Shown piece after piece: positions 1 through 5,914 of a stretch of DNA of 5,950 nucleotides. The stretch's first letter is position 1, and each line of letters begins with the position of its first letter. Under the pieces are notes generated by a model, which was not told where the DNA came from, ran no database searches, and was given only the letters and a program-made list of their open reading frames with translations. The stretch covers positions 1 through 5,950 of the forward strand of contig JAFDFH010000171.1 in NCBI GenBank assembly GCA_019309945.1. The letters run 5' to 3'. Origin of the DNA: Deltaproteobacteria bacterium. Its GTDB lineage: Bacteria; Desulfobacterota; Desulfobacteria; Desulfobacterales; JAFDFH01. The position numbers were made by a program, and so were the translations under genes.

Positions 1-273
1 TTCTCAAAAACTTATGGTTAAACGGTTAAACCTACCAGCGGAGTCATCCGGTAATTTTTTTCAAAGCGGGCAACTGTTTGAAGCCGTTTAGGGCGGCTTA
101 CAGTGACCCGAACAGAATAAATTGTTGATTGTAGCCTGTTTGTGCTAAGCGACACACTCATTTTCGATTCCGTGCGCGGGGCACTGTTAGGCGCCCTTAA
201 CGGCAAGTTTTGGCCGTATTGAAAAAAATTACCGAATGGCGTAGCGGGCCTGCCGAACTTATTGAGAAGTTAC
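1..273. mobile_element. MITE-like non-autonomous transposon, copy 1 (left tip cut by window edge)
   Basis: This is a direct-orientation copy of the element at 5636-5906. By hand alignment the copies differ at about 14 substitutions, one single-base indel and one 8-bp insertion, giving roughly 95% identity. The right terminus TTGAGAAGTTAC lies at 262-273. The left terminus begins at position 1 with TTCTCAA, so about five bases (expected GTAAC) lie outside the window. Subterminal arms at 45-65 and 218-238 are complementary with two mismatches. The 8-bp insertion is a tandem GGTTAAAC (16-23 and 24-31), present once in the other copy. There is no transposase gene, so mobilisation would have to be in trans. 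A 62-codon minus-strand reading frame inside it is conserved only because the repeat is conserved, and is not called as a gene. The presumed 8-bp target repeat would be ACATTTGA (274-281); its left partner is out of view. Confidence 0.85.
16..31. repeat. 8-bp tandem duplication (GGTTAAAC x2) inside element copy 1
   Basis: GGTTAAAC occurs twice back to back at 16-23 and 24-31. The second element copy has it once, at 5656-5663. It is the largest length difference between the two copies. Replication slippage is the simplest explanation. The length equals the target duplication of the element itself, so a scar left by precise loss of a nested insertion is an alternative that the sequence alone cannot test. 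Confidence 0.75.
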
Positions 274-293
274 ACATTTGAGTGAGAAAAAAT

Positions 294-311
294 GGGAGAT
301 TATTGGACATG
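294..311 (+). promoter_or_regulatory. Ribosome binding site favouring ATG 309 for the radical SAM gene
   Basis: GGGAG at 294-298 precedes ATG 309-311 with a 10-nt spacer, which is long but usable. The upstream in-frame GTG at 282 has no purine-rich site before it. Its upstream bases are the presumed 8-bp target duplication and the tip of the transposon-like element. This favours the ATG start, but modestly. Confidence 0.45.
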
Positions 312-1310
312 GGCTGGCGAATTTCAGCGAGAATAGCGGATATTCTAACTAAGGGCGGTGACAATCAAAGCATCAAAAGAGAAGAGGCCCTGACGCTGAT
401 GGGGCTGGAACTTCATTCCAGAGAAACCTATGCCCTCATGGAAACCGCCACCCGGCTTTCCCGAAAACACTATAACGGTAAAGGCGAAAACCACCTACAT
501 ATCGGCATTAATGTGGCACCTTGTCCGCTGAATTGCACTTTCTGCTCCCTTGCTGAGAAAGCCGGTATCTTCACTGAACGAACTGAATTCCCTGAGGCGG
601 ATATTATGGACTGGGCCAGGTTGGCGGAATCACAATCCGCCGATGCCCTGAACGTCATGACGACGGGAACTTACTCCTTTGAGCGACTTCTGGAAATTGG
701 AAGAATGTTGAATAAAAAAGTCGCCATTCCTCTGGTGGCCAACACACGCGACATCGATCATCGGGAAGCAGCAAAACTTTTAGATGCCGGTTTTGACGGC
801 GCTTACCATGCCGTACGGTTGGGTGAGGGAATCGTTACACCTTTAAAAGTTGAAAAACGCATCCGGACCATCACCGTTTTAAATGATGTAGGTCTACGCT
901 GGATGAACTGCGTTGAACCTGTGGGCCCGGAACACAGTAAAGAAGAAATTGTTAACCTTATGTTCCTGGCCAAAGACCACGGTGCGACCTATAGCGGCGT
1001 CATGCGACGCATCAATTTTCCGGGCTCCCCTATGGAAAAATACGGTATGATCAGTGAACTTGAAATGGCCAGGATGGTTGCGGTCAGTCGTCTGGTCATG
1101 GGGAATGGGCCCAAGGCTCACTGTACCCATGAACCCAACACGGCGTCACTGATTGCGGGAGCGAACCTTTTTTTCCCGGAAGTCGGCGCAAGCCCACGGG
1201 ATGGTACGGCAGATACAGCCCAAGGAAGGGGCAAGGGGATAACCGCTTGCAAAGCGATGCAAATGGAAATGGGCTGGAACCCTGATTTGAAATCCAATTG
1301 TTTTCTGTAA
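309..1310 (+). CDS. Radical SAM enzyme of the biotin synthase (BioB)-like branch, function unknown
   Basis: This predicted 333-residue cytosolic protein has the radical SAM cluster motif CPLNCTFC (C72, C76, C79 from ATG 309; spacing CX3CX2C), which ligates a [4Fe-4S] cluster that cleaves S-adenosylmethionine. The N-terminal helix region, central barrel and C-terminal part follow the BioB/HydE/PylB plan. There is a BioB-like FPGSP stretch near residue 238, an arginine in VAVSRLVMG (R261) that lines up with the BioB cluster arginine, and a BATS-like AGANLFF near residue 283. The BioB hallmark YNHNLDT is replaced by YHAVRLGEG (residues 166-174), and the cysteines that hold the BioB [2Fe-2S] cluster are not evident at equivalent places. 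True biotin synthase activity is therefore unlikely; this comparison is by eye. The alternative start is GTG 282 (342 residues), only 8 bp after the repeat element. A TauT/NitT-type importer lies downstream across a 217-bp gap. The fold call is strong; the substrate is unknown. Confidence 0.85.
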   Translation: MGWRISARIADILTKGGDNQSIKREEALTLMGLELHSRETYALMETATRLSRKHYNGKGENHLHIGINVAPCPLNCTFCSLAEKAGIFTERTEFPEADIMDWARLAESQSADALNVMTTGTYSFERLLEIGRMLNKKVAIPLVANTRDIDHREAAKLLDAGFDGAYHAVRLGEGIVTPLKVEKRIRTITVLNDVGLRWMNCVEPVGPEHSKEEIVNLMFLAKDHGATYSGVMRRINFPGSPMEKYGMISELEMARMVAVSRLVMGNGPKAHCTHEPNTASLIAGANLFFPEVGASPRDGTADTAQGRGKGITACKAMQMEMGWNPDLKSNCFL

Positions 1311-1414
1311 CCGCTTACGGGTTCAACGGTTCAGGGCTTACCAAAAATCAGAACCTGTAATTAGTTCCTTAGTTGTAAATTTTGTGCTTTTTATGGCAAA
1401 ACTTTTTTCTTCTC

Positions 1415-1484
1415 GCCACAAAGGCCCCAAGACACTAAGAAAGAATAAAAAATAAAACCCTTCGTGTCTTTGTGACTTGGTGGC
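1415..1484. repeat. Imperfect inverted repeat (dispersed intergenic repeat type), possible hairpin
   Basis: The left arm 1415-1439 and the reverse complement of the right arm 1460-1484 agree at 20 of 25 positions. They flank an A-rich 20-base loop. The arms are built from the quasi-tandem GCCAC-AAG-CAC-AAGACAC-AAG pattern. From memory, this resembles a low-complexity repeat dispersed between genes in many deltaproteobacterial and other genomes, where it is often mis-annotated as small proteins. On the plus strand the arm is followed by AAATATTTTT. An RNA hairpin here could therefore weakly terminate radical SAM transcription or sit in the leader of the importer mRNA. That role is inference. 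Confidence 0.6.
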
Positions 1485-1514
1485 AAATATTTTTGGTTCC
1501 GGCTCGTCCGGGTT

Positions 1515-1530
1515 AGGATATTCATTCATG
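1515..1530 (+). promoter_or_regulatory. Ribosome binding site deciding the binding-protein start at ATG 1528
   Basis: AGGA at 1515-1518 lies 9 nt before ATG 1528. The open frame extends upstream to a TTG at 1477, but that codon lies inside the right arm of the inverted repeat and has no ribosome binding site. Starting there would also put 17 glycine/serine-rich residues before the signal peptide. ATG 1528 places the KKK-hydrophobic signal sequence at the N-terminus. Confidence 0.6.
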
Positions 1531-2481
1531 CAAAATATTAAGAAAAAACTTGTGATCGTGCTTTTGCAATGGATCTTGCTACTCTTTTTTTTACCCGGGT
1601 TTTTGATGGCGACAGAGTTCCGGGTGGGAACCTGGAAAACAGCCCAGACGATCCAACCCTTTTTTTATTCCAGATTTTTATCGCCCGCCATCAAAAGTGA
1701 AGTCTATTCGTTTACCAATCCTTCGGATCAAAAGGTGGCGCTTCTCGCAGGCAGCCTCGATATGTGCGGCACCACCATCGCCCATGCGATCCATTCCGCT
1801 TCAAGAGGACAGCCTGTCGTTTTAGTGGCAGCTCTTTGTAATAAATGCTCGGCCCTGGTGGTTAGAAAAGGAGGGGAAATCAATACCGTAAAGGATTTGA
1901 AGGCCAAGCGGATCGGCTATGTACCCGGTACCATGCACGAGATTCTTTTAAGAGATACTCTGACCCGTCAGGGACTTTCACCGGGCAAAGACGTACGACT
2001 GACCCGGGTTGACTTTTTTGATATGGGAACAGCCCTTGCCAGGGGCGGCATTGATGCCTTTCTTTCCGGGGAACCCTTTCCTACAATTGCGGTACATCAG
2101 GGTTACGGAAGGATTTTGTCCTATCCCTATTATGGGGAATCGATTGGCACCATCAATGCGGGAATGCTGGTAAAGCGAAAAACTATCAGGGAAAATCCAG
2201 CCCTTGTTTATCAACTGGTAGTGGCCCACGTACGCTCAACAAAATATTTGATGGCGCACACAGATGTGTGGCTGAAAAAAGCCGCCGAGTTCGGGACCCC
2301 GCTGCCGATACTAAAAAAAGCCGCCGGAAATATGGAACTGGCCTGGGACATAGATGCGTCTTTTATTCAAAAGACTCGAGCGCTGGGAGAGCGGATGCAG
2401 GCCCTGAGGGTCATCGAGAAACAGCCGGATTACGATAAACTCTTCGACCTAACGTTTGTTAAGCGAATCAAAAAAAAATAA
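1528..2481 (+). CDS. ABC transporter periplasmic substrate-binding protein, TauT/NitT (NMT1/SsuA-like) family
   Basis: The 317-residue protein starts with a classic Sec signal peptide: KKK at 5-7, a hydrophobic core at about 8-26, and likely cleavage after A28 (LMA/TEF). There is no lipobox cysteine, so it should be a soluble periplasmic protein. The mature part has the order typical of SsuA/TauA/NMT1-like binding proteins. It contains the opening strand FRVGTW, LAGSLDMCGTT near 73-83 (the usual 'G..D......' segment), VKDLKAKRIGYVPGT near 121-135, and the hinge-region FDMGTALARGGIDAF near 164-178. The role is capture of a small organic or anionic solute for the adjacent permease and ATPase. 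The ligand cannot be predicted; such proteins bind sulfonates, nitrate, thiamine-pyrimidine precursors and aromatic acids, among others. An oddity is three cysteines (C80, C104, C107), the last two as CNKC. Its TAA stop abuts the permease TTG start codon with no spacer, supporting one operon. Confidence 0.85.
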   Translation: MQNIKKKLVIVLLQWILLLFFLPGFLMATEFRVGTWKTAQTIQPFFYSRFLSPAIKSEVYSFTNPSDQKVALLAGSLDMCGTTIAHAIHSASRGQPVVLVAALCNKCSALVVRKGGEINTVKDLKAKRIGYVPGTMHEILLRDTLTRQGLSPGKDVRLTRVDFFDMGTALARGGIDAFLSGEPFPTIAVHQGYGRILSYPYYGESIGTINAGMLVKRKTIRENPALVYQLVVAHVRSTKYLMAHTDVWLKKAAEFGTPLPILKKAAGNMELAWDIDASFIQKTRALGERMQALRVIEKQPDYDKLFDLTFVKRIKKK

Positions 2482-3291
2482 TTGAGTACGGTGAATAAAC
2501 CAAACCGAATAAACGGCTTTCAGGGCTTATTGCCTTGGATCATACCGGCCGCGGTTTTCCTTGTCTGGATGGCCGTCAGCGAAACAGGATTTGTTCCGAC
2601 CTATCTGCTTCCCCATCCTTTTGAAATCGGAAAAGCAGGTTACAATTACATATTTGGAAATCCCGGCGAAGCACCCTATGCCGGTCGGTTTGCCGGTGAT
2701 GCAATGGCAAGCCTGGTCCGGGTTTTCAGCGGATTTGCTGTTGCTGTTATCCTGGGTCTTCCCCTGGGAATCATTTCCGGACGTCTCGCGGTTGTCCAGA
2801 AGCTCATGAGCACCTCCATCAATGCGTTGCGAGCGGTACCCGGTATCAGTTGGCTTCCGCTGGCCATGATTTGGTTTGGCATCGGTGTAAAGACGACGAT
2901 ATTTCTGGTCGCATTGGCCGCTTTTTTCCCGATTTATCTCAATGCGGCTGCAGGAGCGAGACAAGTTGACCCGCTTCTTTTGCAGGCCGGCGCAATGATG
3001 GGGGTCAGAAGACTGCGGGGCACCTTTGCGATTTTGCTGCCAGGTGCAATGCCCCACATTATGACGGGACTGCGTTTGGGCCTGGGTATCTCCTGGGCTT
3101 ACCTTGTTCTGGGGGAACTCACAGGGGTCCCCAACGGTCTCGGAGCCATCATCATGGACGCACGCATGTTAGGTCGCATCGACATTATTGTTGTGGGTAT
3201 TATCGTTATCGCTATCATCGGTAGAATAAGCGACCAACTCCTCAAGTTCTCAATGAATTTTTGTTTCAAAAGCGCCAGGAGAATGCCGTGA
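2482..3291 (+). CDS. ABC transporter permease, TauT/NitT (SsuC/TauC-like) type
   Basis: This 269-residue inner-membrane protein has about six hydrophobic segments: roughly residues 16-32, 80-98, 117-133, 137-153, 200-213 and 233-248. The cytoplasmic coupling (EAA) loop is recognisable near residues 168-200, as QAGAMMGVRRLRG followed by ILLPGAMPHIMTGLRLG. This is the BPD_transp_1 signature that docks on the ATPase. Length and the LLPHPFEI segment near 42-49 are typical of SsuC/TauC permeases. The start is uncertain. TTG 2482 follows the binding-protein stop immediately, and GTG 2491 in the same frame is nearly equivalent; neither has a strong ribosome binding site, so translational coupling is likely. 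ATG 2569 would delete most of the first membrane segment and is unlikely. The last bases overlap the ATPase start by 4 bp. A single permease gene implies a homodimeric channel. Confidence 0.9.
   Translation: MSTVNKPNRINGFQGLLPWIIPAAVFLVWMAVSETGFVPTYLLPHPFEIGKAGYNYIFGNPGEAPYAGRFAGDAMASLVRVFSGFAVAVILGLPLGIISGRLAVVQKLMSTSINALRAVPGISWLPLAMIWFGIGVKTTIFLVALAAFFPIYLNAAAGARQVDPLLLQAGAMMGVRRLRGTFAILLPGAMPHIMTGLRLGLGISWAYLVLGELTGVPNGLGAIIMDARMLGRIDIIVVGIIVIAIIGRISDQLLKFSMNFCFKSARRMP
3277..3291 (+). promoter_or_regulatory. Ribosome binding site and GTGA stop/start overlap setting the ATPase start
   Basis: AGGAG at 3277-3281 lies 6 nt before GTG 3288. The GTGA at 3288-3291 contains both the ATPase start codon and the permease stop codon TGA. 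This 4-bp overlap is typical of translationally coupled transporter genes. The frame is open further upstream, to an ATG at about 3261, but that would overlap the permease by about 30 bp and has no comparable site. Confidence 0.65.
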
Positions 3292-4082
3292 AAGCAAAAT
3301 TAAAAGTTGTCTCTCCGCAAAAGATCACCAAAACCAGAGCAACCATTCTTGAAATAAGCAATCTGAGAAAAGTTTTTCAAGTTAACGACACGTATCTGAA
3401 TGTACTGGAGGGAATCAATTTTACGGCCGCAAACGGCGAATTGATTTGCATTTTGGGGCGCAGCGGATGTGGGAAATCGACGCTGTTGAAAATTCTGGCC
3501 GGTTTTATTCCACCCAGTTCCGGCACTGTATTGTTAAACGGTCAGTCCGTTACAACTCCAGGCCCTGATCGCTGTGTTGTCTTTCAGGAAGATACGCTGT
3601 TCCCCTGGCTGACGGTACAGGAAAATATCGCCTTTGGCCTGAAACCTCAAACAAGGGAAAAGAATGTAATTCGGGAGGAAGTCGATCTATTCCTTGCCCT
3701 CGTAGGGTTAACTGAATTTAAGAATTACCTTCCCAGGGAGATTTCCGGTGGAATGAAACAACGGGTGGCTTTGGCCAGGGTTCTTGTTCTTAAACCCGAT
3801 ATCCTGCTAATGGATGAACCCTTTGCTTCTCTGGACACTTATACCCGTGAAGAAATGCAAAACCTTCTTTTGTCACTCTGGGAGAAATTATCCCATACGG
3901 TCCTTTTCGTTACCCATGATGTTAACGAAGCCGTTACCCTGGCGGACAGAATTCTGGTTATGGATAAGGATCCCGGGCGCGTCCAGGAGGAGATTCATGT
4001 GGATTTGAAACGGCCCAGAAAAAAAGAATCCCGCGAATTCCTCCAATACAGCCAGTATCTCTATGAGATCCTCCGCCGATAG
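3288..4082 (+). CDS. ABC transporter ATP-binding protein, TauT/NitT (SsuB/TauB-like) type
   Basis: The 264-residue protein from GTG 3288 is a complete nucleotide-binding subunit. The Walker A loop is GRSGCGKST (residues 57-65, K63). The Q-loop glutamine is in VVFQED (Q100), the signature is SGGMKQ (153-158), Walker B is ILLMDE (172-177, catalytic E177), the D-loop is SLD (181-183), and the switch histidine is in VTHD (H210). The spacing and the FPWLTVQENIAFGL segment after the Q-loop are typical of the SsuB/TauB/NrtD branch. It hydrolyses ATP on the cytoplasmic face to drive import through the upstream permease. About 20 polar, basic residues precede the ATPase domain. The gene is the last of the importer cassette and ends 36 bp before the convergent fumarase stop. 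No strong terminator hairpin is visible in that gap. Confidence 0.93.
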   Translation: MKAKLKVVSPQKITKTRATILEISNLRKVFQVNDTYLNVLEGINFTAANGELICILGRSGCGKSTLLKILAGFIPPSSGTVLLNGQSVTTPGPDRCVVFQEDTLFPWLTVQENIAFGLKPQTREKNVIREEVDLFLALVGLTEFKNYLPREISGGMKQRVALARVLVLKPDILLMDEPFASLDTYTREEMQNLLLSLWEKLSHTVLFVTHDVNEAVTLADRILVMDKDPGRVQEEIHVDLKRPRKKESREFLQYSQYLYEILRR

Positions 4083-4118
4083 CCTTAAGGTTCCTGGAAA
4101 CACCGTCTTTGTAAGCGT

Positions 4119-5534
4119 TCACGGAGTTCGGGGTTCAGGATGTGTCATCTTGGAAGGATCCACAATGTGATCAAACTCTTCGGAGGAAATGTATCCAAGT
4201 TCCATGGCGGCCTCTTTGAGTGTCAGTCCCTTGTCATTGGCCAGGTGGGCGATCTGTGAAGCCTTGTCGTACCCGATCACCGGACTCAGGGCGGTAACGA
4301 GCATCAGCGAGCGGTGCAGGAAGTTGTCGATCTGTTCCTTATTCGGTTGCATTCCGACAACCAGGAAGTCCGTAAAGTTGTTGCAGCTATCGGAGAGAAT
4401 CCGGATCGACTGAATCACATTGAAGATCATTACCGGCTTGTAGACATTCATCTCCAGGTAACCTCCTGCGCCGGCAAACGCAACGGCAGCATCATAGCCC
4501 ATGACCTGAACCGCAACCATTGTCATGGCTTCACATTGGGTTGGATTCACTTTCCCGGGCATAATCGATGAACCCGGCTCGTTAGATGGAATATCCAGCT
4601 CGTGCAAACCAGCTCGCGGCCCACAACTGAGAAGCCGAATATCATTTGCAATCTTATACAGCGAAACAGCCAGGGTCTTTAGAACCGCACTGGTCATTAC
4701 GATTGCGTCGTGGGCGCCTTGCACCGCAAACTTGTTTGGTGCGGATACGAAAGGTAAACCGGTTATCTCCGCAATGTTCCCCGCAGCGCCCTCAGCAAAG
4801 CCCTTCACCGTGTTGAGACCCGTGCCGACGGCCGTGCCACCGATTGCCAGCTTATACAGACCTGGAAGCGCCGTCGCGATCCTTTCCAGGTTGTCATCGA
4901 GCATCTCCACATAGCCTGAAAACTCCTGGCCGAGGGTCAGTGGAACAGCGTCCTGCATGTGCGTCCGGCCGATCTTGACGATGTCAGCCCAAGACTTCGC
5001 CTTCTCGTCAAGCGCGTCACGAAGTTTCTTGACTTTGGGAATCAAACGTTCATGAATCGCTAATGCCGCGGCGATATTCATCGCCGTGGGAAAGATGTCA
5101 TTTGACGACTGTGACATGTTGACGTGGTCATTAGGCTGGATCGGGTCCTTGCTTCCCATCACACCGCCGGCCAACTCAATGGCTCGGTTCGCAATCACCT
5201 CGTTAACGTTCATATTGGACTGTGTGCCGCTTCCAGTCATCCACACGTGAAGCGGGAAGTTGCCGTCCAGCTTCTCATCTATGACTTCTTCAGCGGCCTG
5301 AACGATCAACTTCGCCTTATCCTCCGGCAGTTCACCTGTCTTATAGTTGGTCAGTGCGGCAGCCTTCTTGAGAATCCCGATGGCTTTGATCACTTCCGAC
5401 GGAATCAGGTCCTGCCCGATGGAAAAGTAAACCAGCGATCGCTGGGTCTGAGCACCCCAATAGCGATCAGCAGGAACCTCCATTGCCCCCATGCTGTCGG
5501 TTTCTTTTCGCATTTTTCGTTGAGACGTCGTCAT
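4119..5534 (-). CDS. fumC: Class II fumarate hydratase (fumarase C)
   Basis: The enzyme catalyses reversible hydration of fumarate to L-malate in the TCA cycle, or in the reductive direction in anaerobes. It is a cytosolic homotetramer without an iron-sulfur cluster. The chain is full length: 471 residues from the second ATG, against about 467 in E. coli FumC. All superfamily blocks are present: TGSGTQSNMNVNEVIANRA near 100-118, SSNDIFPTAMN near 143-153, GRTHMQDA near 189-196 with its histidine, and the flexible catalytic loop GSSIMPGKVNPTQCEA near 321-336 with the catalytic serine. The TQCEA continuation favours fumarase over aspartase or other superfamily lyases. Two ATG codons are adjacent (5535-5537 and 5532-5534 on the minus strand). 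GAGG lies 4 nt before the first and 7 nt before the second, so the second is preferred. Transcription converges on the importer operon. Confidence 0.96.
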   Translation of the reverse strand: MTTSQRKMRKETDSMGAMEVPADRYWGAQTQRSLVYFSIGQDLIPSEVIKAIGILKKAAALTNYKTGELPEDKAKLIVQAAEEVIDEKLDGNFPLHVWMTGSGTQSNMNVNEVIANRAIELAGGVMGSKDPIQPNDHVNMSQSSNDIFPTAMNIAAALAIHERLIPKVKKLRDALDEKAKSWADIVKIGRTHMQDAVPLTLGQEFSGYVEMLDDNLERIATALPGLYKLAIGGTAVGTGLNTVKGFAEGAAGNIAEITGLPFVSAPNKFAVQGAHDAIVMTSAVLKTLAVSLYKIANDIRLLSCGPRAGLHELDIPSNEPGSSIMPGKVNPTQCEAMTMVAVQVMGYDAAVAFAGAGGYLEMNVYKPVMIFNVIQSIRILSDSCNNFTDFLVVGMQPNKEQIDNFLHRSLMLVTALSPVIGYDKASQIAHLANDKGLTLKEAAMELGYISSEEFDHIVDPSKMTHPEPRTP

Positions 5535-5540
5535 CATGGT

Positions 5541-5547
5541 TCCTCTC
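5541..5547 (-). promoter_or_regulatory. Ribosome binding site of fumC
   Basis: On the minus strand this reads GAGAGGA, a good Shine-Dalgarno match. Its spacing fits the second of two adjacent ATG codons (7 nt from GAGG) better than the first (4 nt). Confidence 0.7.
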
Positions 5548-5585
5548 TTTACCCCGTTCGTTCATGCACTGGATAATTTTGTCAT

Positions 5586-5614
5586 TTAGTATTCGAATTT
5601 TTTTCGAATTTCAA
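5586..5614 (-). promoter_or_regulatory. Candidate promoter of fumC
   Basis: On the minus strand TTGAAA (5614-5609; 5 of 6 to the -35 consensus) is followed after 17 bp by TACTAA (5591-5586; 3 of 6 to the -10 consensus). This lies about 50 bp upstream of the fumC start in the only AT-rich stretch between fumC and the repeat element. The -10 match is weak, so the call is tentative. Confidence 0.35.
5591..5609. promoter_or_regulatory. Perfect spaced palindrome ATTCGAA-N5-TTCGAAT, candidate operator of fumC
   Basis: Two 7-bp half sites (5591-5597 and 5603-5609) are exact inverted repeats separated by TTTTT. The palindrome fills the spacer between the putative -35 and -10 of fumC, a classic repressor position. 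I do not recognise the half-site as belonging to a named regulator. An AT-rich coincidence or a small hairpin is possible. Confidence 0.35.
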
Positions 5615-5627
5615 AATTCAGAATAAA

Positions 5628-5635
5628 GGATTTTC
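5628..5635. repeat. Left target-site duplication of element copy 2 (GGATTTTC)
   Basis: GGATTTTC directly precedes the element terminus GTAAC and is repeated exactly at 5907-5914, directly after the right terminus. Eight identical bases at both borders mark a transposition event. Confidence 0.88.
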
Positions 5636-5906
5636 GTAACTTCTCAAAAACTTATGGTTAAACCTACCAGCGGAGTCATCCGGTAATTTTTTTCAAAGCG
5701 GGCAACTGTTTGAAGCCGTTTAGGGCGGCTTACATAGACCCGGACATCATAAATCGTTGATTGTAGCCTGTTTGTGCTAAGCGACACACTCATTTTAGAT
5801 CCCGTGCGCGGGTCACTGTTAGGCGCCCTTAACGGCAAGTTTTGGCCGTTTTGAAAAAAATTACCGGATGGCGCAGCGGGCCTACCGGAACATATTGAGA
5901 AGTTAC
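5636..5906. mobile_element. MITE-like non-autonomous transposon, complete copy 2 (IS66-like ends)
   Basis: The 271-bp element is bounded by perfect 12-bp terminal inverted repeats, GTAACTTCTCAA (5636-5647) and TTGAGAAGTTAC (5895-5906). A second exact 21-bp inverted pair lies inside (5677-5697 with 5850-5870), and the outer ~70 bp are otherwise imperfectly complementary. It is flanked by an exact 8-bp direct repeat. No transposase is encoded; a minus-strand frame of about 64 codons is not convincing as a gene. GTAA termini with an 8-bp target duplication are known features of the IS66 family, so an IS66-type transposase acting in trans is the best guess. That link is inference, since other families also make 8-bp duplications. 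The element sits about 100 bp upstream of fumC. Confidence 0.9.
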
Positions 5907-5914
5907 GGATTTTC
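5907..5914. repeat. Right target-site duplication of element copy 2 (GGATTTTC)
   Basis: This is an exact match to 5628-5635 and begins at the first base after the element terminus GTTAC. The remaining bases to the window end (5915-5950) show no feature I can support. Confidence 0.88.

Noticed and set aside
185..200. GTTAGGCGCCCTTAAC in the element (also near 5817-5832), resembling an integron attC core site
   Set aside because: One half matches GTTRRRY, but the other does not fit the partner core. The element has transposon ends and target duplications, and no integrase or cassette context is present.
18..206. A 62-residue minus-strand reading frame, with a near-identical 64-residue frame at 5644-5838
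   Set aside because: Both lie wholly inside the transposon-like repeat, including its inverted arm. The copies differ at four amino acids for only about nine base changes, which gives no sign of protein-level constraint, and there is no ribosome binding site or recognisable domain.
1311..1340. Possible terminator right after the radical SAM gene (CCGCTTACGG and a doubled GGTTCA)
   Set aside because: The stem is only 3-5 bp and no T-run follows.
1338..1529. A 63-residue minus-strand reading frame with the ATKSQRHEG motif
   Set aside because: It is a translation of the inverted repeat at 1415-1484. Such peptides are a known type of spurious annotation from this kind of repeat.
2527..3057. A 176-residue minus-strand reading frame opposite the permease
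   Set aside because: It is a shadow of a well-supported membrane protein gene. Its composition is polar and low in hydrophobic blocks, as expected from antisense translation, with no recognisable domain.
4083..4118. Possible bidirectional terminator between the convergent ATPase and fumC genes
   Set aside because: Only the short palindrome CCTTAAGG and weak partial stems are visible, with no T-tract. Not enough to call a terminator.
5124..5576. A 150-residue plus-strand frame and other plus-strand frames opposite fumC
   Set aside because: They are antisense shadows of fumC, whose family motifs are unambiguous; they have no domain and no ribosome binding site.
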